From the NCBI GenBank assembly GCA_020721965.1, contig DYLS01000010.1, forward strand, positions 1 to 59,004: a stretch of DNA of 59,004 nt, written 5' to 3'. Position numbers and translations under genes: made by a program. This document shows, in pieces, positions 11,448-19,680 of the stretch; positions within the stretch are counted from its first letter, which is position 1; the number at the start of each line of letters is the position of its first letter. The DNA is from Blastopirellula marina. Lineage in GTDB: Bacteria; Planctomycetota; Planctomycetia; Pirellulales; Thermoguttaceae. The notes beneath the pieces were generated by a model. The model did no database searches, was not told the DNA's origin, and was given only the letters and a program-made list of their open reading frames with translations.

Positions 11448-11477
11448 ATTGTATTACAACACTTTATGTAATGTGAA
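11448..11477 (-). promoter_or_regulatory. Likely housekeeping-type promoter of dnaK
   Basis: On the minus strand TTCACA (-35) is separated by 18 bp from TACAAT (-10); each matches five of six consensus bases. Transcription would start near 11441, giving a leader of about 210 nt before the dnaK ATG. Confidence 0.55.
11453..11472. promoter_or_regulatory. Operator-like palindrome inside the dnaK promoter
   Basis: ATTACA and TGTAAT form a perfect 6-bp inverted repeat with an 8-nt gap, lying exactly in the spacer between the -35 and -10 boxes. A bound repressor would block the promoter. It is not the HrcA CIRCE sequence. Confidence 0.45.
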
Positions 11478-11813
11478 CTGTGGTGAGCCTTAGCCCGTGG
11501 ATGTGCCCCGAAGCGTCCGCCTGCCAAAATGGCACCCCGGGATAAACCTCGTGGGTCTGCCGAGCACGCTGGTTTGCCGACCGGGGGCATTGCGGCTCGT
11601 CGTCCTGGCGGTCGCGTTGCTTTGGATGCTTAGTCGCGTAGCTTCGGGTCCTACTGTGAGGATTATAACGGCGATTTGTGACGGGCATTCACCCCTTATT
11701 TGACTTTTTTTAGCTCACGACTGCCAACGGCGTCCAATTTTTGACCTACGTTTTTTTGACCATCCTAGAAAACGCATCCCAAGATCATTGCCCGCATTCG
11801 GAGAGGTTGGTTG

Positions 11814-13526
11814 ATGAGCGAACCCGGAATTTCAGAAATCGGCTTTCCAGCGGCGGTGGGGCCGGAGCCTGCCAAGGCGCAGGGGGCTGCGCGGCCAGAG
11901 TCCGCGCCCATCGTGGAACCCCCGCCGCCGGATGCCCCCGTTAAGGCCCTGGTGGTGGATGACGACGCGACGGTCCGTCGCCTGGTCTGCCATCTCCTTC
12001 GAGGAGGGCAATACGAGGCCTTGGAGGCGGCCGACGGCGCCCAGGCCCTTGAAGTGATCTCGCAGGAGCTGCCCGAGATTGTCCTCACCGACTGGGAAAT
12101 GCCGCACATCGACGGTCCGGCGCTGTGCGACAAAATCCGGGCGATGGCGCTGCCGTATTACATTCACGTCTTGTTGCTGACGGCGAGGAATACCCCGGAA
12201 AACGTGATTCACGGGCTGCAAAGTGGGGCGGACGACTATCTGACCAAGCCGGTTCAGAAGGCGGAGCTTCTGGCCAGGCTCAACACGGCCCGGCGAATCG
12301 TGGTAGCGAACCGGCGAACGGCCCGCCTGGCCCGCACCGACGCCTTAACCGGCCTGTTGACCCAGCGGAGCTTCTTTGAACACCTCCGCCAGCACTTTTC
12401 CCTGGCACGCCGCGGCGGGCAGCCCTTGGCCTGTGCCATGGTGGATCTGGACTATTTTAAGCGAATCAACGACGTGCATGGCCACCTGACCGGCGATGAG
12501 GCCCTGCGTACGGCGGCCGACGTGCTACGCCGTGAGTCGCGGGAATCGGACGTTGTTTCGCGGCACGGCGGAGAGGAGTTTTGCATCCTCCTGCCGAACA
12601 CCGATGAGGACGGGGCCCAAGTTTGGGCCGAACGCGTTCGCCAGGCGATCGCCGCGGCAGCGATTCGCGCCGATTCCGGCGAAAAGTTGACCTTCACATG
12701 CAGCATTGGCGTAGCTGGCCTGTCCGAGGACGTCCTGTCACCGGAGCAATTAATCGACCGGGCCGACCAGGCCCTGCTTTGCGCCAAGCGGAGCGGGCGG
12801 AATCGTGTCTTGGGCTATCTGGCGGCGACAGGGAATGAGGGCGATCCCCAGTACAAATCCGGGAGAGAGGATATCTTTGCGGGCGTCCTAGCGAGGGACG
12901 TGATGACCCCCGTCATCAGTCCCTTGCGGATGGAGACCCCCACCCGCAGCGCTGCCTGTTTCTTTTTACGGTCGCGTATCACATCCGCACCAGTGGTCGA
13001 TGACCAGGGCAAGCTGGTGGGGGTGCTGTCGGAAAAAGATTTGATGGCGGCCATCGCCAGCGTGGACGGGTGGCAGCGGCCGATCTCGCAGCTCATGCAG
13101 CGGCAGGTGATCACTTACGATGAGAGCGTGCCGCTCCGCGCGATCTACGAGTTTCTTTGCCGCGTGTCGATACGGCGGGTGATCATCGTGCGGCAGGGCG
13201 AACCGGTCGGGGCGATCAGCCGCGGGACCTTGCTTCGTTGGTTCCATTGCCGACTGAACGCCTCGGGTGAGCTGCCGCACGATTCCGCGGAAGAACCTTC
13301 ACCTTACGCCCAAGATGGCCGCGAACAGCTCGCCAACATAGCCCGGCGGGTCGCCCAGGAGGCCGAAGAATTCCGTCGCAACCTCGCGGCGGATGACGTA
13401 GACCAGCAAGCCCTGATCATTGCCACCGCCACGCAATTGCAAGGTCTGACGACGGAACTGCTCTCGCAGTCTGGCAGCGAGGGGCTCGCTCGTGGCGCGT
13501 TTTCGCTGGGGGCCAATCCGGAGTGA
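11814..13526 (+). CDS. Response regulator with REC, GGDEF and paired CBS domains (diguanylate cyclase)
   Basis: A 570-aa signalling protein. A Pro/Ala-rich start (1-44) leads to a REC domain (45-165) with acidic patch VVDDD, phosphoacceptor Asp at about 93 (VLTDWEMP) and Lys at about 145 (TKP). A GGDEF domain follows with ARTDALTGLL, VDLDYFKRIND and active-site GGEEF at about 252-256. The product inhibition motif RxxD (RESD) is five residues before it. Two CBS domains follow (about 350-470), of the type that sense adenine nucleotides, then a helical tail. The protein should make cyclic di-GMP in response to phosphorylation and possibly energy state. I use the ATG at 11814; a TTG directly before it would add one residue. 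No histidine kinase is adjacent. Confidence 0.88.
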   Translation: MSEPGISEIGFPAAVGPEPAKAQGAARPESAPIVEPPPPDAPVKALVVDDDATVRRLVCHLLRGGQYEALEAADGAQALEVISQELPEIVLTDWEMPHIDGPALCDKIRAMALPYYIHVLLLTARNTPENVIHGLQSGADDYLTKPVQKAELLARLNTARRIVVANRRTARLARTDALTGLLTQRSFFEHLRQHFSLARRGGQPLACAMVDLDYFKRINDVHGHLTGDEALRTAADVLRRESRESDVVSRHGGEEFCILLPNTDEDGAQVWAERVRQAIAAAAIRADSGEKLTFTCSIGVAGLSEDVLSPEQLIDRADQALLCAKRSGRNRVLGYLAATGNEGDPQYKSGREDIFAGVLARDVMTPVISPLRMETPTRSAACFFLRSRITSAPVVDDQGKLVGVLSEKDLMAAIASVDGWQRPISQLMQRQVITYDESVPLRAIYEFLCRVSIRRVIIVRQGEPVGAISRGTLLRWFHCRLNASGELPHDSAEEPSPYAQDGREQLANIARRVAQEAEEFRRNLAADDVDQQALIIATATQLQGLTTELLSQSGSEGLARGAFSLGANPE

Positions 13527-13566
13527 AGGCCCCCAAGCAGGCGATGGCCCGACTCCACGGGGGCCT
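13527..13566 (+). terminator. Possible terminator hairpin after the GGDEF gene
   Basis: AGGCCCCC pairs with GGGGGCCT (8 bp, 24-nt loop) immediately after the TGA. There is no T-run, so this is only a weak terminator call. Confidence 0.35.
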
Positions 13567-13649
13567 GGGGCTTCGAGGTCTCTCCCGGCCACGGGCGCCA
13601 CGGCCCAGGCGGTCGTCGGTCGGCCTTGGCCTGGCTCAGCGGGAGGCTT

Positions 13650-14993
13650 TCAACCCCCGTGTGCCAGGGCCTTGGCGACATCCGTGCGATAGGCGATCAG
13701 CGCGGGCATGTAGCCCACGATCGAGGCCAACGCAATCAGCCCGGGGATCAAGATCAGCTCAACCGGCTGCGCGCTGAGGGCGCTGACGCGGATGCCCGTC
13801 TGCTCGAAAATCGTGCCCGAAAAGGCGCCGATCAAACTGTGGCCGAGTAGGACGCCGAGGGCCCCGCCACCCAGCGAGAGCAGGATGGATTCCAGCAGGA
13901 CGACGAGCATCACCGTGCTGCGCTTGGCGCCCAGGGCACGCATAATGGCGATTTCCAACTGCCGTTCGGCCATGGAGTTGTAGATGCTGACCATCAGACC
14001 AATGCCGGCCGTGATCACGATCATGACGGCGAAGATCAAGAGCACGGTCTGGATGTCGCCCAGCAACCCCTCGAACATCTTGGCAACTTCCTCGCTAGGG
14101 ACGACGGCTTGCAGCTCCGGCGATTCCTGCCCGATCCGGCGAGGCAATTCCAAGGCCCGAGCGGAGTTGGTCCAGTCGCGTTTGACCAACACCGCCGTCA
14201 CGGAGTGAGCATCTTCGCTTTCTGAAGGCTCCGCCGAATGCTCTGCTGGGTGCTGTACGGAATGTTCTTGTGGATGTTCCTCGCCTGCGGTGGTGGCGTC
14301 GGCCGGCGCACTGCCGGTGTCTGCGGATTCCACGGCGTGCTCGTGCTGGTGCATCTCCCAGAAACCGCGGAGATTGCTGAAAAGCACGCGATCGAAAGGC
14401 GTTCCCGTGGGCTTGAGCACGCCGGTGATCTCGAATTCTTCCGTGTGTTCGTGCGTGCCTTGCCCACTGGTGGTATGCGTGACTTTGAATTTGTCACCCA
14501 CGTCCAAGCCGGTCCGCCGGGCCACCGTGGCCCCGATAACGGCATGCCAAATCTGATTGGCCGAAAAGTTTTGCCCTCTTTCGAATTCGTAGGGCCGATC
14601 GCCGAAATAGCGGAAGGTTTGAAATAGCTCGGGTACCGTGGATACGACGGGAAAGCCGGCATAGAACCCGCCAATGGCGATCGGTATAGCGGCTTCCACT
14701 TCGCCCGCGTAGCGACCGCTGTGCAATTCTTCGTAGACCTCGTAGGGTATCGTGCCGCGCGGATTTTGCAAGTAATAGACGGTACTGAGAACCAGTTCCA
14801 GTGGCCCGCCCCGCGCCGGACCCACGATCAGGTCATAGCCCTGGGAGCTTCGCTTGAACGAACGATCCAGGATTTGATAGATCACCAGGACGGCCACGAC
14901 CAAGGCCACGCCCAAGGCCATGGAAAACGCCGTCAGGGCCGAGGACACGGCCCGGTGCTGAATGCTGCGCCACGCGATTTTCCAGAGATTCAT
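13650..14993 (-). CDS. FtsX/MacB-type ABC transporter permease with His-rich loop
   Basis: A 447-aa permease: one N-terminal membrane helix (about 18-42), a large extracytoplasmic domain, then three C-terminal helices (about 318-345, 362-390, 410-440), the layout of the MacB/LolC/FtsX superfamily. Such permeases use an ATPase to drive mechanical work on lipoproteins, lipids or peptides rather than to form a pore. The unusual part is a His-rich stretch at 215-263 with eight His in Glu/Ala/Pro/Ser surroundings, preceded by THTTSGQGTHEH at about 172-183. This may bind metal. The partner ATPase is 107 bp upstream on the same strand. Substrate unknown. Confidence 0.85.
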   Translation of the reverse strand: MNLWKIAWRSIQHRAVSSALTAFSMALGVALVVAVLVIYQILDRSFKRSSQGYDLIVGPARGGPLELVLSTVYYLQNPRGTIPYEVYEELHSGRYAGEVEAAIPIAIGGFYAGFPVVSTVPELFQTFRYFGDRPYEFERGQNFSANQIWHAVIGATVARRTGLDVGDKFKVTHTTSGQGTHEHTEEFEITGVLKPTGTPFDRVLFSNLRGFWEMHQHEHAVESADTGSAPADATTAGEEHPQEHSVQHPAEHSAEPSESEDAHSVTAVLVKRDWTNSARALELPRRIGQESPELQAVVPSEEVAKMFEGLLGDIQTVLLIFAVMIVITAGIGLMVSIYNSMAERQLEIAIMRALGAKRSTVMLVVLLESILLSLGGGALGVLLGHSLIGAFSGTIFEQTGIRVSALSAQPVELILIPGLIALASIVGYMPALIAYRTDVAKALAHGG

Positions 14994-15100
14994 GGCTTCA
15001 TCATTTCACGAAACGGATCAGACGATACAAGATGCGAACCAAACGGAAGACCTCAGACCCAAGCTAGCAGAGACACTCCGGATGACCGCCGGAACGCCGT

Positions 15101-15796
15101 TCAGGTCTTGCGACTGAGAATCAAGTTAATCTCGGCCAAGGGAACCAAGCGGGGAAATTGGGCCGCCACTTCGGGGCTGTGTGTCACCAGGATCAAGGCC
15201 ACGTTTTCCTCCCGGCAGCCCTCCCGCAGCAGGTCCAGAATGATTTGCTGATTGCCGGTATCGATATTGGCGGTCGGCTCGTCGGCCAGGATCAGCTTGG
15301 GGCGATTGGCCAAGGCCCTCGCCACGGACACCCGTTGCTGCTCTCCTACCGACATTTGCCGCGGTCGGTGGTGCATGCGATGACCCAGCCCCACACGCTC
15401 CACGAGTTGCCGAGCCCGCGCCGCGTCCGGCCTGCCCCGCCCAAAGGTCATCCCCAAAAGGACGTTTTCCAGTGCCGTGAAGGCGGGCAGCAAATTGAAC
15501 GTCTGGAACACGTATCCGATATTCTCCGCCCGAAACCGATCACTCTCCGACTCCGATAGCAGGGTGATATCCCAGCCGTCGATGCGGACTTGCCCCTCGT
15601 CGGGTCGGCCGATTCCGGCTATGACGTGGAGGAGGGTCGTCTTTCCACAGCCGCTTTCCCCCACAATGACTACCTGCTCCCCCGCCTGTACGGTGAATTC
15701 CGGGATGTCCAGGATCGGCAGGACCTCGCCGTCGGGGGTTTGAAACGATTTCCGCACGTCCCGTAGGACCAAGAGCGATTCTTCGGTAAATACCAT
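15101..15796 (-). CDS. LolD/MacB-type ABC transporter ATP-binding protein
   Basis: A 231-aa ABC ATPase with Walker A GESGCGKTT, Q-loop VFQTFNLLPAF, a slightly altered signature MSVGEQQRVSVARAL, Walker B KLILADEPT and switch His in LVTHSPE. Length and sequence fit the LolD/MacB/FtsE class. It is transcribed just before the FtsX-type permease at 13650-14993 and will form the transporter with it. The 107-bp gap between the two holds no feature that I recognise. Confidence 0.92.
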   Translation of the reverse strand: MVFTEESLLVLRDVRKSFQTPDGEVLPILDIPEFTVQAGEQVVIVGESGCGKTTLLHVIAGIGRPDEGQVRIDGWDITLLSESESDRFRAENIGYVFQTFNLLPAFTALENVLLGMTFGRGRPDAARARQLVERVGLGHRMHHRPRQMSVGEQQRVSVARALANRPKLILADEPTANIDTGNQQIILDLLREGCREENVALILVTHSPEVAAQFPRLVPLAEINLILSRKT

Positions 15797-15924
15797 GTGC
15801 TTCGACTCCTTAACTGGTTGCTCCTACGGTCCCAGGGCCGCCAGGGTTCACGAATGTAGCACGGCCGTTACCCATCCTCGGGATGGGGGGGCGGAAGCAG
15901 GCCGTATCCCCACCTCGGTACTAC

Positions 15925-16072
15925 GTAACTGTTCACGGCTGATCTGTAACGGAAAAGCTTTGTGAAACAACGAGGGTGAGAGGTCCCAGAGCTTCCTTGA
16001 GTGTGGAACGGCATGTCATTTCGACGAGCGTCAGCGAGGAGAAATCTTAACCCATGTCGAGAAGATTTCTCC
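15925..16072 (+). mobile_element. MITE-like element A, copy A2, right end missing
   Basis: Starts GTAACTGTTCACGGCTGA and follows the complete element (19405-19635) through TTCCTTGAG, GTCATTTCGACGAGCG and GAGAAATCTTAACCC, then diverges after GAAGATTTCTC. The right terminus is not present. It fills most of the 402-bp gap between the ABC ATPase and the ABC exporter; the rest of that gap shows nothing. Confidence 0.75.
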
Positions 16073-16198
16073 CCGTAGTCCACTCTCGTTGCACACGCCC
16101 ATTGAGGCACAACATATAGCGTTGACAGCAACTTATAGACGCAGCAAATAGTGGTGTGCAATGGAGGTGGGGCACCACGAACACCTTGCGCTGGAGTA

Positions 16199-18196
16199 CT
16201 ATGCCGAGGCCCGAAGCTCGTCGAATTGCAGGCTGAACAGCCGCCGATAGGCCTCGCAGCGGGGCAGGAGGTCGGCGTGGGTCCCCTCCGCGAGAATCTG
16301 GCCGTCCTGAAGGAGCAGCACGCGGTCGGCTGTTTGCAGCGCCGCCAGCCGGTGCGTGATGATGATCGTGGTTCGACCGGCCACGAATTTTTCCAGAGCC
16401 CGCTGAATCAATTGTTCGCTCTCCAGGTCGATCTGGCTGGTGGCTTCGTCCAGGATCAGGATGGCAGGGTCGCGAAGGATGGCCCGGGCCAGCGCGATCC
16501 GCTGCCGCTGACCGCCGGAGAGGAGGCTCCCCATCGGACCGACCACGGTGTGGTAGCCGTGGGGCAGTTCTTCGGTAATGAAGCGGTGGGCATGGGCCGC
16601 CACGGCTGCCGCGACGACCTGCTCTTCACTCGCCCCCGGCGAACCGTAGCGGATATTGTTCATCACGGTATCGTTGAACAAGAGCGGCTCCTGCGTCACC
16701 ACGCCGATTTGCCGCCGCAGGGACCGGAGCCGAATGTTCGGCAAGGGCACACCGTCCAGGCGTATTTCCCCCTCCGTCGGATCGGCGAATCGCGGGATGA
16801 GCGAGGCCAACGTGCTCTTCCCGCACCCGCTCGGCCCCAGGATCACCAACGTTTGCCCGAAGGGTATCTCCAGGTTGATATCGCGTAGGACGGGGCGGTC
16901 CGGGCTGTAGCCGAAACCCACGTGGTCGAACACGATGTGCTGTCGATGCCGCGGTGCCACCACGGCGTGTGCGGCCTGTTGCACCTGGGGCTTGCGGTCG
17001 ATGACGCCGAAGATGCGGTCTGCCGCCGCCGCTGCGCCTTGCAAGCCGGAAAATACGTCCGACAGCTTGCGGATCGGGTCCGCCGCCCCCACCAGGAAGG
17101 CATAGAACAGCACCAAACTCGGCATCGAGATCGGTTGCGCGGCCATCGGTATGCCGAACAGCGTGGTCTGTTGGCGGAGGACCAGGTAGGCCCCGGCCAT
17201 CATGGCCAGCGAGATGATGCCGATCCCCAACACCTCGGTCAAGGGATTGGTCAAGGCGTCGTACCAGGCGATCTTCAACCCGCGCTGGAGATAGCGGCGG
17301 CTGATCTCCCGGAATCGCCGACGCTCGTAAGGCTCCATCGTAAAGGCCTTGACCGCGCGGATCGAGCGAAAGGCCTCCTCCAGCGCACCGTACAGGATGG
17401 ACATCTGCTCCATCGCCCGACGGTTGGCCCGCTTGATGCTCCGGCTCAACTGCCGGACGGCCCAGGCCGCTGGAGGGACGACCAGTAACGAGACCAGCAA
17501 GAGCCGCCAACTGATGACGGCCGCTCCCACCAGGCACGCCGCCATCTTCAGCGGTTCCCGAATCAGCTTGCCCAACAGGATGGATACCCCGCCATATACG
17601 CCCTGGACATCGTGGGTGAACCGGCTCATCAGGTCAGCCACCCCCTCGTTGCTGAGGGTGTTGACGTCCAACTCCAGGGCGCTGCGAAAGAACCGCTGCC
17701 GCAGATCGTACACCACGCTCTGAGCCAGATAGCTCACCAGCACGAGGTTCAGCACCAGGGCCGCGCTCTTGAGCACGGTCCCCACCAGCAACGCGGTAAT
17801 CACTAGAAGCAGCGTGCCGAATGGATCGTCCGGCGTCCACCGCTTGATCCACGGCTGCAACGCCTGGTATCGGGACAACAAGGTCCTCGCATGGTCCAGT
17901 TGGCGGTGGAGGGCAGATTCGGGCGACTGGCTCGGGAAAGTACCCCCGACTGCGATGGTTTCCGCGGTCCGGGCAAGCTCCGCTTCCAGTCGGGCAACGT
18001 CCCGCCGCGTCTCCTCGATCTTCATGTCCACCCAGTAGTGCAGCGACTCCCCGCGGAATGAGACCTCCACGATCGGATACACGGCCGAGATGTTGCCGCC
18101 CCAAAGCACGCCAACCAATAGCGCCGTGGCGGCGACGCCACACAAAACCCAAGGGTGCCGAAACACCAGAGCGAAAACGCGACCGAAATTTCCCAT
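16199..18196 (-). CDS. MsbA-type ABC exporter (fused membrane and ATPase domains)
   Basis: A 665-aa half-transporter. The membrane domain occupies roughly 1-400 with six helices; a long polar, helical loop (about 45-135) separates the first two helices and is larger than in MsbA. The ATPase domain has Walker A GPSGCGKST, signature LLSGGQRQRIALARAIL, Walker B ILILDEAT and switch His in ITHRLAAL. It should act as a homodimer exporting a lipid, peptide or drug; which one cannot be told. The region upstream is repeat-rich and I see no convincing promoter. Start is the ATG at 18196; the ribosome-binding site is poor. Confidence 0.9.
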   Translation of the reverse strand: MGNFGRVFALVFRHPWVLCGVAATALLVGVLWGGNISAVYPIVEVSFRGESLHYWVDMKIEETRRDVARLEAELARTAETIAVGGTFPSQSPESALHRQLDHARTLLSRYQALQPWIKRWTPDDPFGTLLLVITALLVGTVLKSAALVLNLVLVSYLAQSVVYDLRQRFFRSALELDVNTLSNEGVADLMSRFTHDVQGVYGGVSILLGKLIREPLKMAACLVGAAVISWRLLLVSLLVVPPAAWAVRQLSRSIKRANRRAMEQMSILYGALEEAFRSIRAVKAFTMEPYERRRFREISRRYLQRGLKIAWYDALTNPLTEVLGIGIISLAMMAGAYLVLRQQTTLFGIPMAAQPISMPSLVLFYAFLVGAADPIRKLSDVFSGLQGAAAAADRIFGVIDRKPQVQQAAHAVVAPRHRQHIVFDHVGFGYSPDRPVLRDINLEIPFGQTLVILGPSGCGKSTLASLIPRFADPTEGEIRLDGVPLPNIRLRSLRRQIGVVTQEPLLFNDTVMNNIRYGSPGASEEQVVAAAVAAHAHRFITEELPHGYHTVVGPMGSLLSGGQRQRIALARAILRDPAILILDEATSQIDLESEQLIQRALEKFVAGRTTIIITHRLAALQTADRVLLLQDGQILAEGTHADLLPRCEAYRRLFSLQFDELRASA

Positions 18197-18295
18197 CCCT
18201 GGAGCGATCCTGTCAGCAGATCATCAAGCAGCGATCGAAACCCCTCGTCCCCGCGGAGACTGGATAGACCCCCGCAAGCCAGTACTTCAGCGCAC

Positions 18296-18402
18296 GATTG
18301 CTTGCTTGGCTCAGCATGTTGTCGTGACGGGGCACAACGCATCGCAAGCTATGCTGCGAACATCCTGTGCTGCGCACATCATGCAATCCGGCGGACTTTG
18401 CA
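18296..18402 (+). repeat. Dispersed repeat family B, copy B3
   Basis: Contains GATTGCTTGCTTGGCTCAGC, GGCACAACGCATCGCAAGC, TATGCTGCG and CACATCATGCAATCCGGCGG. It is the best preserved copy in the window and serves here as the reference. Confidence 0.7.
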
Positions 18403-18640
18403 CGGTACTATTGCGACCCAGGGCCAAGACCCAGACACCGACGGTCCTACTTTTTAGCAAATTGCCGCGGTATCTCAAAGACGAAACCAAATCTTACATA
18501 TTTCAAGGGATATAATGTAACCTATGCGATGTAGATCAGTGCCCAGGTGACAAGAATCGCGACCGTGCTTGCTATGCGGATGTCGGATTTGACTTGGTAT
18601 GCGGATGCTGTACTTGCCAGCGCTAAATCTAGAATACGAG

Positions 18641-18660
18641 CCACCAGCGTAAGCTGGTGG
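18641..18660. repeat. Hairpin repeat C3 (CCACCAGC-GTAA-GCTGGTGG)
   Basis: A perfect 8-bp stem with a GTAA (GNRA) loop on the plus strand; the inverse orientation of the hairpin at 6090. Confidence 0.85.
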
Positions 18661-18711
18661 TGGGGTATTGCGATGCAACTGTGGATCCACCACCGTCTGG
18701 CGCTGCCTCCA

Positions 18712-18731
18712 CCTCGGGCTGACGCCCGAGG
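18712..18731. repeat. Hairpin repeat C4 (CCTCGGGC-TGAC-GCCCGAGG)
   Basis: A perfect 8-bp stem, 4-nt loop; the inverse orientation of the hairpin at 6153. Confidence 0.85.
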
Positions 18732-18778
18732 CTCGTGCGCTGCCGCGTCCATCCCCGCTGCTAGCGCGACCCGCGAGT

Positions 18779-18796
18779 CACCAGCTTACGCTGGTG
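18779..18796. repeat. Hairpin repeat C5 (CACCAGC-TTAC-GCTGGTG)
   Basis: A 7-bp version of the hairpin at 6090. It directly follows the RHS remnant, as if inserted into that former gene. Confidence 0.8.
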
Positions 18797-18797
18797 G

Positions 18798-18912
18798 CTC
18801 GGGTTGCGACGGGACCTTGCCAAACGTGCCGTAAACGATCGTGTCATAAACGATGTGGTTGACCACGGTGGTAGTGTCCGTGCCGGGATCGTACTTGGCG
18901 ATGTCCGGCACG
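18798..18912 (-). pseudogene. Remnant of an RHS/YD-repeat protein gene
   Basis: On the minus strand, frame starting at 18912, the DNA reads VPDIAKYDPGTDTTTVVNHI followed by VYDTIVYGTFGKV. This is the motif seen at the conserved 3' core of RHS proteins (pattern RD-x-A-x-YD, then TTVVNHIVYD-FG-V). A 15-bp duplication has inserted an extra TIVYG, and the frame then runs into a hairpin repeat. No start codon and no upstream YD repeats remain. RHS genes encode large surface or toxin-delivery proteins; this fragment cannot be functional. Confidence 0.6.
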
Positions 18913-19096
18913 GTTTCTTGTGGTGCGAACCTCCGGTTTGCGATTCAGGCTACCACCAAGCTGTACCACTCGTGACTGTCGGCTGCTCGATGCGCAAGGT
19001 GGTCCGCTGGCGTCTATTGAACCAAGTCTCTTTCGTGGGTGTCAACTCTTTTATGAAAGATGTTTTCGGGGACGGCGGGTGTCCAGCGGTCCGGCG

Positions 19097-19125
19097 CTGA
19101 CGCGACCGGGATGCTACGCTATAAT
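19097..19125 (+). promoter_or_regulatory. Promoter of tRNA-Ser
   Basis: CTGACG (-35, four of six) is followed after 17 bp by a perfect TATAAT (-10 at 19120-19125). Transcription would start near 19132, some 66 nt before the tRNA. Confidence 0.6.
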
Positions 19126-19197
19126 CCTGAGAGGTGAAAGGGTTTGATTGGTCCTCGGGTTCGCCACCAGGGGACCGACAGTAGGGGCCTTGCGCCT

Positions 19198-19280
19198 GGA
19201 GGGTATGCGAATTGGTGAGCAGCCACACTGGAGATGTGGTGCCCCTTTTGGGGTTGCGGGTTCGAGTCCCGTGCCCTCCG
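19198..19280 (+). tRNA. tRNA-Ser (anticodon GGA)
   Basis: Acceptor stem GGAGGGT pairs with GCCCTCC (19273-19279). The anticodon arm is CCACA, loop CTGGAGA with anticodon GGA, TGTGG. A long variable arm (GCCCC-TTTT-GGGGT) marks a class II tRNA, and the T-arm is GCGGG-TTCGAGT-CCCGT. The 3' CCA is not encoded. Base 8 reads A instead of the usual U if a 7-bp acceptor is counted. It decodes UCC and UCU. Confidence 0.88.
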
Positions 19281-19288
19281 CTAGGTAG

Positions 19289-19315
19289 GGGATTCCTGTC
19301 GCTGCCAGGAATCCC
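19289..19315 (+). terminator. Hairpin downstream of tRNA-Ser
   Basis: GGGATTCCTG and CAGGAATCCC form a perfect 10-bp stem with a 7-nt loop, nine bases after the tRNA. No T-tract follows, so it may act in 3' processing or in termination. Confidence 0.55.
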
Positions 19316-19404
19316 GTGCGTCATTGGGAAAGGCGGGGGCAAGTCGCGGCGTCGGAGAAAGCCGCTATTTTTTCCGTGGGATCGGCAAGGTGTTTCTAAT
19401 CGTG

Positions 19405-19635
19405 TAACCGTTCACGGCTGAGCCATAACGGAAAAGGTTTGCAAAACAAGGCGGGTTGTTCAGAAGTTCCCGAGATTCCTTGAGCGTGCAACGGAATGTC
19501 ATTTCGACGAGCGGCAGCGAGGAGAAATCTAAACCCTTTCGAGGAGACCTATCGTTTTGCAAGATTTCTCGCTTCGCTCGAAATGACAAGAGGGTGAGCC
19601 GTTTGACAGTCACGAGAACCGCTGTGAACGACTAC
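19405..19635 (+). mobile_element. MITE-like element A, copy A3, complete with target duplication
   Basis: A 231-bp non-coding element. Its ends are inverted: the left begins TAACCGTTCACGGC, the right ends GCTGTGAACGACTAC. Perfect 9-bp direct repeats CTAATCGTG flank it (19396-19404 and 19636-19644), the footprint of transposition. Inside, TGTCATTTCGA-CGAGCG and its inverse CGCTCGAAATGACA form a long imperfect stem. Partial copies lie at 1-110 and 15925-16072. No transposase is encoded, so it depends on an enzyme made elsewhere. Confidence 0.85.
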
Positions 19636-19680
19636 CTAATCGTGGACCGGGGCTGGTTGGTAACGCATCGCGGTAAATAC

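Noticed and set aside
18522-18693. Minus-strand frame ending in a hydrophobic stretch (IASTVAILVTWALIYIA), perhaps a membrane-protein remnant
   Set aside because: It reads through hairpin repeats and no family could be recognised, so I did not call a pseudogene here.
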